Positions 1 through 5,855 of a stretch of DNA of 5,855 nucleotides are shown here, piece after piece. The notes beneath the pieces are model-generated. The model saw nothing but the letters and a program-made list of their open reading frames with translations, had not been told where the DNA came from and made no database searches. Made by a program: the position numbers and the translations under genes. This DNA is from QHWK01 sp035315685 (lineage in GTDB: Bacteria > Acidobacteriota > Vicinamibacteria > Vicinamibacterales > CAVVIG01). The stretch's first letter is position 1; each line of letters opens with the position of its first letter. The stretch lies in assembly GCA_035315685.1 (NCBI GenBank), contig DATFXR010000247.1, forward strand, positions 1 through 5,855, in the 5' to 3' direction.

Positions 1-2052
1 GAACAGGCCGCTCGCGAACGCCTTCTTCACGAGCCGCTCCGCGAACTCGCTCAGCTCCTTCGGTTCCGCCGCGGAGGCGATCACGAGATCGACGGGGAAG
101 TTGCCGCCGCCGGGCAGCGCCGGAGGCGCCTGCGGAATCACCCGCACGCCGGCGATTTTCGACAGCGGCCCCATCGACTCCATCAGCAGCTGCTGCGTCG
201 TCTTGGTGCGCTGGCTCCACGGGCGGGTGACCATGCCGCCGAACCCGCCGCTCGGAAGCGTGATCTGGAAGATGCTGGCGTGCTCGGGCATCGCGTTGTA
301 CACGTCGTAGATCTGGTCGGTGAACAGCTTGGTCTGCTCGAGCGTGGCGTTCGGCGGCGCCTGGACGAAGCCGAAGAAGAAGCCCTGGTCTTCGTTCGGC
401 GCGAGCTCGCGCTGCGAGAACATGTAGAACGGCACGGTGAGCAGCGCCACGATGATCCACAGCGTGAGCACCACCGGCCGGTAGCGGAGGGTCGCGGTCA
501 GCGATCGAGTGTAGCCACGGCGGACGCTGTTGAACCGCCGGTTGATCCAGCCGGCAAAGCCCCGATCGGTGTCGCCCGCGCGCAGCAGCTTGGACCCCAT
601 CATCGGCGACAGCGTCAACGCGACGATGCCGGAGACGATGACCGCGCCGGCGAGCGTGAAGGCGAACTCGCGGAAGAGCGATCCGGTCAGGCCGCCCTGA
701 ATACCGACCGGCGCGTAGACGGCGGCGAGCGTGATCGTCATCGCGATGATCGGTCCGACCAGCTCCCGGGCGGCGTCGATCGCGGCGCGCACCGGCTTTT
801 TGCCTTCGTGGAGATGCCGTTCGACGTTCTCCACCATCACGATCGCGTCGTCGACGACCAGCCCGACGGAGAGCACGATGGCGAGAAGCGTGAGCAGGTT
901 GACCGTGAAGCCGGCAACGAGCATCAGGAAGACCGCGCCGACCAGCGAGATCGGAATCGCCACGATTGGGATCAGCACCGATCGGAAGGATCCGAGGAAC
1001 AGGAAGATCACCACGATCACGATCAGCAGCGTCTCGGTGAGCGTGCGCAGCACTTCGTTGATCGCGTCGTGGATGTACTCGGTCGAGTCGTACGGAACGC
1101 CGACCTTCATGCCAGCCGGCAACTGGGCGCGAATCTGCGGAATCGCCTGGCGAACCTGTTCGATCACCTCGAGCGAGTTCGCGGTCGGCAGCACCCAGAC
1201 GCCCATGAACGTCGCCGACTCGCCGTTGAACCGGATGTCCTGCTCGTAGTTCTCCGCGCCGAGCACGACATCGGCGATGTCACCGAGCCGCACTACCACG
1301 CCGTCCTGCTGCTTGACGACCAGCTGGCGGAACTCCTCCGGCGTGCGCAGGTCGGTGTTGGCGACGAGATTCACCGACACCATCGAACCCTTGGTGTGGC
1401 CGAGCGCCGAGAGATAGTTGTTGCGGGCCAGCGCATCGCGGACCGCGGATGGCGCGATCCCGTGCGCCGTCATCCGATCCGGTTTCAGCCAGATGCGCAT
1501 CGCGAACGTCCGCGCGCCGAGAATGTCGGCGCGCTGCACGCCGGTAATCGCGCTCAACTTCGGCTGCACGACGCGGGTCAGGTAGTCGGTGATCTGGTTG
1601 GGATCGAGATCCGTCGACGAGAAGCCCAGGTAGATCGCGGCGAACTGGTTGTCGGCGGTCTGCAGATCGATGATCGGCGCTTCTGCCTCCGGCGGCAGAT
1701 CGTTGCGGACCTGGGCCACCTTCGCCTGAATCTGCGTGAGCGCGTCGTTGGTGTCGTAGTTCAGCTTCAGGTGGACGGTGATCGTGCTCAGCCCCTGCGC
1801 GCTCGACGACTCCATGTAGTCGATACCGTCGGCGCTGGCGATCACGCGCTCGAGCGGCGTGGTGATGAACCCGCGCACGAGATCGGCATTGGCGCCGACG
1901 TAGGCGGTCGTCACGGTGACGACGGCGATATCGCTGCGCGGGTACTGGCGCACGCTCAACGCGCGGATCGATTGCAGGCCGGCGATGAGGATCACCAGGT
2001 TGACGACGATGGCCAGGACCGGCCGTTTGACGAAGAGATCGGTGAACTTCAT
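1..2052 (-). CDS. RND-family multidrug efflux permease (HAE-1/AcrB type), 3' end off window
   Basis: Inner-membrane proton-driven pump subunit that exports hydrophobic or amphiphilic compounds together with an adaptor and an outer-membrane channel. The 684 residues visible are about two thirds of the usual 1,030-1,050. The N-terminus (MKFTDLFVKRPVLAIVV) is the typical cytoplasmic start followed by TM1 at about 12-30. The first periplasmic porter section runs to about 338, and TM2-TM6 lie at about 340-490. TM4 carries the proton-relay pair Asp401-Asp402 in the GLVVDDAI motif, followed by the conserved VMVENVERH stretch, so the pump looks proton-competent. TM7 (about 527-544) leads into the second periplasmic section, which is still open at base 1. 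The start ATG shares one base with the stop of the adaptor gene (TGATG), indicating translational coupling. The substrate cannot be read from sequence. Family assignment is secure; subclass is not. Confidence 0.95.
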   Translation of the reverse strand, partial: MKFTDLFVKRPVLAIVVNLVILIAGLQSIRALSVRQYPRSDIAVVTVTTAYVGANADLVRGFITTPLERVIASADGIDYMESSSAQGLSTITVHLKLNYDTNDALTQIQAKVAQVRNDLPPEAEAPIIDLQTADNQFAAIYLGFSSTDLDPNQITDYLTRVVQPKLSAITGVQRADILGARTFAMRIWLKPDRMTAHGIAPSAVRDALARNNYLSALGHTKGSMVSVNLVANTDLRTPEEFRQLVVKQQDGVVVRLGDIADVVLGAENYEQDIRFNGESATFMGVWVLPTANSLEVIEQVRQAIPQIRAQLPAGMKVGVPYDSTEYIHDAINEVLRTLTETLLIVIVVIFLFLGSFRSVLIPIVAIPISLVGAVFLMLVAGFTVNLLTLLAIVLSVGLVVDDAIVMVENVERHLHEGKKPVRAAIDAARELVGPIIAMTITLAAVYAPVGIQGGLTGSLFREFAFTLAGAVIVSGIVALTLSPMMGSKLLRAGDTDRGFAGWINRRFNSVRRGYTRSLTATLRYRPVVLTLWIIVALLTVPFYMFSQRELAPNEDQGFFFGFVQAPPNATLEQTKLFTDQIYDVYNAMPEHASIFQITLPSGGFGGMVTRPWSQRTKTTQQLLMESMGPLSKIAGVRVIPQAPPALPGGGNFPVDLVIASAAEPKELSEFAERLVKKAFASGLF

Positions 2053-3179
2053 CAGCTGTTCTCGGGCTTCGGCGCCTTGCTGTTGGCTGGACGCACTTTG
2101 TTGTTGACGACGACGGCGGCGCCGTTGCGGAGCTTGAACACGCCGGAGGTGACGACTTCATCGCCGGCCTTGAGGCCGGAGCGGACCGAGATCTGATCGC
2201 CGCGCGCGGCGCCCAGCTTGACGAACTGCTGGCGCACGCCGCGATACGACTTGCCGCTCTGGTCCTTGAGATCGGTGACGACGAACACCGAGTCGCCGAA
2301 CGGCGCGTAGCTGATCGCCGAGGCCGGCAGCGAAACGATCGCGCTGGTCGCACCGACCTGCACCTCGGCCTGCACGAACATGCCGGGCCGCAGCTTGCCA
2401 TTGCCATTGGCGAGCGTCGCCTGCACCTGCACGTTGCGCGTCGATTCGTCGACGACCGAGTCGATCGCGGTGATCCGGCCGGTGAACTCGACGCCGGCGA
2501 GGGTGTCCGCGGTCACGCGCACGCTGCGGCCGGTGCGCATCTGCGCGATCGACTGCTGCGGCACGCCGAAGTTCACGTAGATCGGGTTCAGCGACTGCAG
2601 CGCGACCAGCGCATCGCCGGCCGAGAGGTACTGGCCGAGATTGACCCGGCGGATGCCGAGGATGCCGGAGAACGGCGCGCGGATCGTCTTGCGCTCGATG
2701 GTCGCTTTGATCTCGCCGACGCGCGCGTCGCTCTGGCGCTGGTCGGCGGTCGCGCGATCGAATTCGGCGCGCGAGACGACGTTCTCGTTGAGCAATCCCT
2801 GCATCCGTTCGAAGTTCAGCCGCGCCAGCTCCCGCTGCGCTTCGGCGGCCGCCAGCTGCGCCTGCTCCTGACGCGTGTCGAGCAGCGCGAGGATCTCGCC
2901 TTCGCGAACCGCCTGGCCGGCTTCGAATCCGATCCGATCGACAGTGCCGGGAAGATCGGCGCTGATCGTCACGCCCTGCACCGCCGCCACCGAGCCGATC
3001 GCCGACAGCGTCTCAGGCCACCGTTCCTCGACGGCCGCGATCGTCGTCACCGCTTCCGGCGGCGGCTGAAACGACGCCGCCTGGCCGATCGCGGTCTGAA
3101 TCTGCCTGAACTTCACGAACCCGAGCGCGCCGACGATCAACGCGGTCGTCATCAACATCACGATCATTCGTTTCGCCAT
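2052..3179 (-). CDS. RND efflux periplasmic adaptor (membrane fusion protein, HlyD/AcrA-like)
   Basis: Adaptor of 375 residues that links the inner-membrane RND pump to an outer-membrane channel. Residues 5-21 form one hydrophobic segment. There is no lipobox cysteine, so it is probably a membrane-anchored (or signal-peptide cleaved) protein rather than a lipoprotein like AcrA. The two lipoyl/barrel-sandwich halves are at about 69-101 (ISADLPGTVDRIGFEAGQ) and 164-195 (TIRAPFSGILG, then NLGQYLSAGDAL). They flank an alpha-helical hairpin rich in Ala, Glu, Arg and Gln at about 103-162. The beta-barrel spans about 200-283 (IYVNFGVPQ; LRPGMFVQAEV), and a membrane-proximal domain covers about 284-360, ending in a Lys/Pro-rich tail. 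The length is normal for the family. The start at 3179 is chosen because AAGGA lies four bases upstream and the hydrophobic segment begins directly after it. It is the first gene of the efflux operon and is transcribed divergently from the two-component genes. Confidence 0.95.
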   Translation of the reverse strand: MAKRMIVMLMTTALIVGALGFVKFRQIQTAIGQAASFQPPPEAVTTIAAVEERWPETLSAIGSVAAVQGVTISADLPGTVDRIGFEAGQAVREGEILALLDTRQEQAQLAAAEAQRELARLNFERMQGLLNENVVSRAEFDRATADQRQSDARVGEIKATIERKTIRAPFSGILGIRRVNLGQYLSAGDALVALQSLNPIYVNFGVPQQSIAQMRTGRSVRVTADTLAGVEFTGRITAIDSVVDESTRNVQVQATLANGNGKLRPGMFVQAEVQVGATSAIVSLPASAISYAPFGDSVFVVTDLKDQSGKSYRGVRQQFVKLGAARGDQISVRSGLKAGDEVVTSGVFKLRNGAAVVVNNKVRPANSKAPKPENS

Positions 3180-3183
3180 AACG

Positions 3184-3188
3184 TCCTT
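3184..3188 (-). promoter_or_regulatory. Ribosome binding site of the adaptor gene
   Basis: AAGGA on the minus strand, four bases before the ATG at 3179. It fixes that ATG as the start, although the reading frame stays open a long way further upstream. Confidence 0.7.
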
Positions 3189-3225
3189 GTAACCGCCGGT
3201 CGGCCTCCGGCTCAATGACCTCTGA

Positions 3226-3269
3226 AGTAAAGACGATCGACGTCGGACCGAATCGACACGCGTCTTACT
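3226..3269. promoter_or_regulatory. Candidate operator: imperfect nested inverted repeat
   Basis: The outer arms are AGTAAAGACG (3226-3235) and CGTCTTACT (3261-3269). They are reverse complements apart from one extra A. The inner arms TCGG-A-CCGA (3243-3251) share nearly the same centre, about 3247-3248. A direct repeat ATCGAC occurs at 3236-3241 and 3252-3257, sixteen bases apart. The element sits 47 bases upstream of the adaptor start codon. Dimeric regulators such as NarL-family or TetR-family proteins bind sites of this symmetry, but no known consensus is matched. Function is inference only. Confidence 0.35.
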
Positions 3270-3405
3270 GTCGCCTCGATTGGACGCGCGAACAATCAGG
3301 CAGGTGTCGCACGCGCGGGTCCGCCGCACGCGGTACGCGATCGCGGGACGTTGTGCGGACGGCCGCCTGCGACTTTTGGACGATGCAGCGGCTGGTGAAT
3401 TGCTC

Positions 3406-3411
3406 GATAAT
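3406..3411 (+). promoter_or_regulatory. Possible -10 element for the two-component operon
   Basis: GATAAT matches the sigma-70 -10 consensus TATAAT at five of six positions. No good -35 hexamer lies 16-18 bases upstream; the nearest candidate, TTGGAC at 3376-3381, is 24 bases away. Transcription would start at about 3418, where an in-frame GTG lies, or slightly later. It is an AT-rich match in GC-rich DNA, which adds some weight, but it is unproven. Confidence 0.3.
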
Positions 3412-3444
3412 GGGACCGTGGCACAAGAGACGACCGACTGCCTG

Positions 3445-4740
3445 ATGAGCCTCGCGGCCCCGCTGCCGGAGCTCTCGTCATCCGATCCCGAGGTGCTCAG
3501 GGCCGCGCTCACGCGCGAGCACGAGGCACGGCAACGCGCTGAATGCCTGGCGGCGATGCAGACCGAGGTCGTGCAGCTCGCGCTCGATCTGCTGGTTCGC
3601 GAGCCGGATATCGAAGGATTCTTCGGCGGCATCACCAAGGCGATGGTCGAGGAGACCGGCAGCGAAGTGTGCGCGGTGTGGCGGCTCGACGATGCACGCG
3701 AGCGCTGCGATCTCTGGATGGCCTATTGCGGCAACCGGCTCTACACGCGCCGGCGCGACGACCTGGACGACCTGGTGTTTCCCCACGAGAGCTTCGCGCG
3801 CCATCTGATGACCTTCTCGGAAGGGTGGACGAGCACGATTGAGTACCGGCAGGAGGATCCGCGGCTGCCGCTCGAGGTGCTGACCTTCCAGCGCAGCAAG
3901 GGCGTCAAGGGCATGGTCGTGACGCCGCTCGTGCTCGGCACGACCAACCTCGGATGGATCAAGCTGTCGTCGCGGACGCTGCCCGACTGTGCCGGCGCGC
4001 AGTGGTGGCGCGTCGTGCTCATCGAGGCGATTGCGCGTCAGGCGGCCCTCGCCCTCCATCACCACCGCATCGTCGAGCGGAGCCGGATCGAGGAGCGCCG
4101 CAAGGCGACGCTCGAAGAGCGGAACCGGCTGGCGCGCGACATCCACGACAACCTCGCGCAGGGGTTCGGCGCGATCCTGATGCAGCTGCAGGCGGCGCAG
4201 CGCGAAGTCACCACGCTGACGCCAGGCGTGGCCGCCGCGCTGAACGTCGCCGTCGATCTCGCGCGCACGCACATGATCGAGGCACGGCGCTCGGTCGGCA
4301 CGCTCCGGCCGAATGTCGGCGACGCGGAAGAAATGTCCATGGCGATCAAGCGCATCGCCGATCGCGCCCAGCTCACGACGTCAACGCCGATCGAGACCGC
4401 GCTCGATCCGCTGCCGCGCTACGGCGACGTGGTCGAGCGCGAGATCATCGGGATCGCCCAGGAGGCGCTCACCAACGCGGTCCGGCATGCCCGCGCCCGG
4501 CGAATCACCGTGCGCGCGTCCACGATCCGGTCGCTCGGCCTCCGGCTCTCGATTGCCGACGACGGCCGCGGCATCGCGCGCGAAAAGACGACCTCTGGGT
4601 TCGGCATGACCAGCATGCAGGAGCGGGCGGCGAGAATCGGCGCATCACTCACCATCGTCACCGCGCCCCGGAGTGGCACCGAAGTCGTGCTCGCGTGGGA
4701 GCCGTCGGCGCTGCCGACGCGAATTCATGTTGCCAGCTGA
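3445..4740 (+). CDS. Soluble GAF-domain sensor histidine kinase, HisKA_3 (NarL-partner) type
   Basis: Cytoplasmic sensor kinase of 431 residues. It should autophosphorylate on a histidine and pass the phosphate to the regulator encoded next to it. A helical N-terminus (about 14-50) leads into a GAF-like domain at about 45-205, matched by its fold pattern and its position before a HisKA_3 domain. A short charged helix (about 208-228) joins the HisKA_3 dimerisation/phosphorylation domain, with RLARDIHDNLAQG placing the phosphoacceptor at His234. The HATPase domain has an N-box with Glu340 and Asn344 (QEALTNAVRHA), a G1 box DDGRG (372-376) and a G2 box GFGM (385-388), so all catalytic motifs are present. 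There is no transmembrane segment or signal peptide. The ATG at 3445 is preferred by default, but its ribosome site is weak. A GTG at 3418 would add nine residues, and the frame is open still further upstream (TTG at 3280). The ligand is unknown. Confidence 0.93.
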   Translation: MSLAAPLPELSSSDPEVLRAALTREHEARQRAECLAAMQTEVVQLALDLLVREPDIEGFFGGITKAMVEETGSEVCAVWRLDDARERCDLWMAYCGNRLYTRRRDDLDDLVFPHESFARHLMTFSEGWTSTIEYRQEDPRLPLEVLTFQRSKGVKGMVVTPLVLGTTNLGWIKLSSRTLPDCAGAQWWRVVLIEAIARQAALALHHHRIVERSRIEERRKATLEERNRLARDIHDNLAQGFGAILMQLQAAQREVTTLTPGVAAALNVAVDLARTHMIEARRSVGTLRPNVGDAEEMSMAIKRIADRAQLTTSTPIETALDPLPRYGDVVEREIIGIAQEALTNAVRHARARRITVRASTIRSLGLRLSIADDGRGIAREKTTSGFGMTSMQERAARIGASLTIVTAPRSGTEVVLAWEPSALPTRIHVAS

Positions 4741-5374
4741 ATCGAGCGGCGCGGCGAAGTCCACCGTGCTGGTCGTCGATGACCACGCGCTGCTGCGGAC
4801 CGGCGTCGCGAACATCATCAACCACGAGGCCGACCTCCGCGTCGTCGCCGAAGCGAGCAACGGCGTCGAGGCGATTCAGGCCTTCGAGCAGTACCACCCC
4901 GACGTCACGCTGCTCGATTTACGGATGCCGATCATGGAAGGCGTCGAGGCGGTGCGGCAGATTCGCGAGCGCGATCCACGCGCGCGCGTGATCGTGCTGA
5001 CCACCTACGATACCGACGATGAGATCGCGCGAGCGCTCAAGGCCGGCGCGAAGGCCTACGTCCTGAAAGACATTGCCGCCGACGATCTGATCGGCTGCAT
5101 TCGCAACGTGCTGGCCGGCAAGACCTACCTGGCGCCCGCGGCCGCCGCCAAGCTGGCGGAGGGCGTGACCCGCGTGCAGCTGACCCCGCGCGAGATCGCG
5201 ACCTTGCGCCTGCTGGCCGACGGCAAGGCGAACAAGGAAATCGCCAGCGAGCTCGCGATCAGCGAGCGCACGGTGAAGACCCACCTTGGGCACCTCTTCG
5301 AGAAGCTTGGCGTCACCAGCCGCACCGAGGCGATCAAGGTCGCGACGCGCCGCGGCCTCGTCCGCCTCGAGTGA
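4727..5374 (+). CDS. Two-component response regulator, NarL/FixJ (LuxR-type HTH) family
   Basis: DNA-binding regulator of 215 residues, the usual size for the family. The receiver domain (about 13-130) has the acidic pair Asp18-Asp19 in VLVVDDH, the phosphoacceptor Asp64 in LLDLRMP, the switch Thr92/Thr93 in VLTTYD, and Lys114 in YVLKD, so it should be phosphorylatable. The C-terminal LuxR-type helix-turn-helix (about 150-210) begins LTPREIATLRLLADG and has the recognition-helix region ISERTVKTHLGHLFEKL. The ATG at 4727 gives a normal N-terminus. It lies 14 bases inside the kinase gene and lacks a clear ribosome site, which suggests translational coupling. A GTG at 4673 in the same frame would add an Arg/Ser-rich 18-residue leader and is less likely. 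It is almost certainly the partner of the kinase. Its targets may include the divergent efflux operon, but the sequence does not prove this. Confidence 0.95.
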   Translation: MLPAESSGAAKSTVLVVDDHALLRTGVANIINHEADLRVVAEASNGVEAIQAFEQYHPDVTLLDLRMPIMEGVEAVRQIRERDPRARVIVLTTYDTDDEIARALKAGAKAYVLKDIAADDLIGCIRNVLAGKTYLAPAAAAKLAEGVTRVQLTPREIATLRLLADGKANKEIASELAISERTVKTHLGHLFEKLGVTSRTEAIKVATRRGLVRLE

Positions 5375-5398
5375 GGTCGGGCTGGGAACCGGGGACGG

Positions 5399-5416
5399 GT
5401 CCGGCTCAAGCCGGAC
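5399..5416 (-). repeat. REP-like palindrome, copy 1 (inverted orientation)
   Basis: GTCCGGCT-CA-AGCCGGAC, a palindrome with 8-base arms. Its flanks read TAGCGTCCGGCTTGAGCC on the minus strand, so it is the same element as copies 2 and 3 but pointing the other way. It begins 24 bases after the response regulator stop. The RNA could fold into a GC-rich hairpin, but no run of T follows, so it is not a standard intrinsic terminator. Confidence 0.8.
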
Positions 5417-5441
5417 GCTACCGCGATCACACCAGTTACGT

Positions 5442-5469
5442 TCGTAGTGTCCGGCTTCAGCCGGACCCA
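5442..5469 (+). repeat. REP-like palindrome, copy 2
   Basis: A 28-base unit starting TCGTAGTGTCC with an 18-base palindromic core (GTCCGGCT-TC-AGCCGGAC, 5449-5466) and ending CCCA. It is identical over all 28 bases to copy 3, which starts 32 bases later. Confidence 0.85.
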
Positions 5470-5473
5470 TCGA

Positions 5474-5501
5474 TCGTAGTGTCCGGCTTCAGCCGGACCC
5501 A
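5474..5501 (+). repeat. REP-like palindrome, copy 3
   Basis: Exact duplicate of the 28-base unit at 5442-5469, with the palindromic core at 5481-5498. It is separated from copy 2 by only four bases and ends nine bases before the stop codon of the convergent MgtE-like gene. The three copies fill most of the convergent spacer and could serve as a two-way 3' end or mRNA-stabilising structure, as proposed for enterobacterial REP sequences. Confidence 0.85.
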
Positions 5502-5510
5502 GCCGACCCG

Positions 5511-5855
5511 CTACAACAGCGTGCCCCGCAGCACGACGAGTCCGACCGTGAAGTAGATGATCAGTCCGGTCACGTCCACCAGCGTCGCGACGAAGGGCGC
5601 CGACGACGTGGCGGGATCGAAACCAAATCGCCGCAGCAGGAACGGCAGCAGCGATCCGATCAACGTGCCCCACAACACGACGCCGACGAGCGCCAGGCCG
5701 ACGGTCAACGCCACCAGCAGCCAGTGCGGGCCGTAGATGTTCGAGAAGATGGACCACAGGGAGATGCGCATGAATCCGATCGCTCCGAGAATGCCGCCGA
5801 GCGTCAGGCCGGCGCCGATCTCGCGTCGCATGACCTGCCACCAGTCCCGCAGCTG
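5511..5855 (-). CDS. mgtE: MgtE-type magnesium channel/transporter, C-terminal fragment (5' end off window)
   Basis: The last 114 residues of an inner-membrane Mg2+ channel; the start lies beyond the right edge, as the frame remains open upstream of the internal Met at 5831 (residues QLRDWWQV precede it). Three hydrophobic stretches are visible at about 13-31, 44-74 and 84-108. The MgtE signature FDPATSSAPFVATLVD (about 79-94) precedes the last helix. Asp94 corresponds by position to the pore Asp432 of Thermus thermophilus MgtE, lying 20 residues from the C-terminus compared with 18 there. The gating N-domain and CBS domains expected in the full protein (about 450 residues) would be outside the window. 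It converges with the two-component operon and shows no functional link to it. The gene ends with a TAG stop and appears intact. Confidence 0.9.
   Translation of the reverse strand, partial: QLRDWWQVMRREIGAGLTLGGILGAIGFMRISLWSIFSNIYGPHWLLVALTVGLALVGVVLWGTLIGSLLPFLLRRFGFDPATSSAPFVATLVDVTGLIIYFTVGLVVLRGTLL

Larger units (their letters stand above)
3180..3444. other. Divergent intergenic/promoter region between efflux operon and two-component operon
   Basis: About 265 bases separating two divergently transcribed operons, so it should hold both promoters. Plus-strand frames are open across much of it, but their predicted peptides are Arg-rich and resemble no family I know, so I treat it as non-coding. 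What can be seen is an imperfect dyad at 3226-3269, a GATAAT hexamer at 3406-3411, and a 10-base palindrome CGCGATCGCG at 3336-3345 that may be chance in such GC-rich DNA. I could not find a convincing -35/-10 pair for the adaptor gene on the minus strand. Confidence 0.6.

Noticed and set aside
280..2196. A 638-codon open frame on the plus strand, opposite the RND gene
   Set aside because: Its product is dominated by Arg, Asp, His, Glu and Gln with no recognisable domain, as expected for the antisense of a GC-rich gene. The minus strand encodes a clear, motif-complete RND protein.
1280..2407. A 375-codon minus-strand frame overlapping both efflux genes
   Set aside because: It is an out-of-frame, Arg/Pro/Ser-rich shadow of the adaptor and pump genes and matches no family.
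3336..3345. Palindrome CGCGATCGCG as a binding site
   Set aside because: GATCG/CGATC combinations are very frequent throughout this window, including inside genes, so a single copy carries no weight.
3215..3445. Small plus-strand frame (76 codons) in the divergent spacer
   Set aside because: It has no clear ribosome site and no recognisable motif, overlaps the candidate operator and -10 element, and has the Arg-rich composition of chance frames here.
3954..4991. 345-codon plus-strand frame spanning kinase and regulator
   Set aside because: It is the frame-shifted reading of the kinase and regulator genes; its His/Arg/Ala-rich product is low in complexity and both true frames carry intact catalytic motifs.
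5399..5501. CRISPR array or rho-independent terminator
   Set aside because: There are only three palindromic units, one inverted, with spacers of four and about 25 bases, unlike CRISPR. No T tract follows any hairpin, so the standard terminator pattern is missing.
5125..5841. 238-codon minus-strand frame covering the repeats and the MgtE fragment
   Set aside because: It runs antisense to the regulator gene and out of frame with MgtE. Its 'VRLKPDTT'- and 'GLSRT'-like parts are simply the translated palindromic repeats.

Overview
The window is high-GC, densely coded bacterial chromosome and looks like an ordinary efflux/regulation neighbourhood. The best taxonomic hint is the set of GTCCGGCT..AGCCGGAC palindromes near 5400-5500. 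From memory, repeats of this type, whose accidental translations read like 'VRLKPDTT' or 'SGFSRT', are scattered through Acidobacteriota genomes, particularly the Vicinamibacteria. That assignment is inference; no rRNA or other marker gene is present. The RND/membrane-fusion pair does indicate a cell with two membranes.

Layout. From 1 to 3179, on the minus strand, lies a two-gene efflux operon: a membrane-fusion (periplasmic adaptor) gene, followed with a TGATG overlap by an HAE-1-type RND permease whose 3' end runs off the left edge. From 3180 to 3444 is a divergent intergenic region with a candidate operator-like dyad and a possible -10 element. From 3445 to 5374, on the plus strand, are a soluble GAF-containing histidine kinase of the NarX/DesK-like (HisKA_3) type and, overlapping it by 14 bases, a NarL/LuxR-type response regulator. 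From 5375 to 5510 is a short convergent spacer holding three copies of a REP-like palindrome. From 5511 to 5855, on the minus strand, is the C-terminal end of an MgtE-type Mg2+ channel/transporter, cut by the right edge.

Working model (inference from gene order). The kinase has no membrane segment and probably senses an intracellular ligand or redox state through its GAF domain, then phosphorylates the adjacent regulator. The regulator may act in the shared 3180-3444 region to control the divergent efflux operon, its own operon, or both. No outer-membrane channel gene is in view; it may lie beyond the left edge or elsewhere in the genome. I found no undescribed defence, mobile or RNA-based system. 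The points most worth a second look are the REP-like repeats, the intergenic dyad, and the kinase start.
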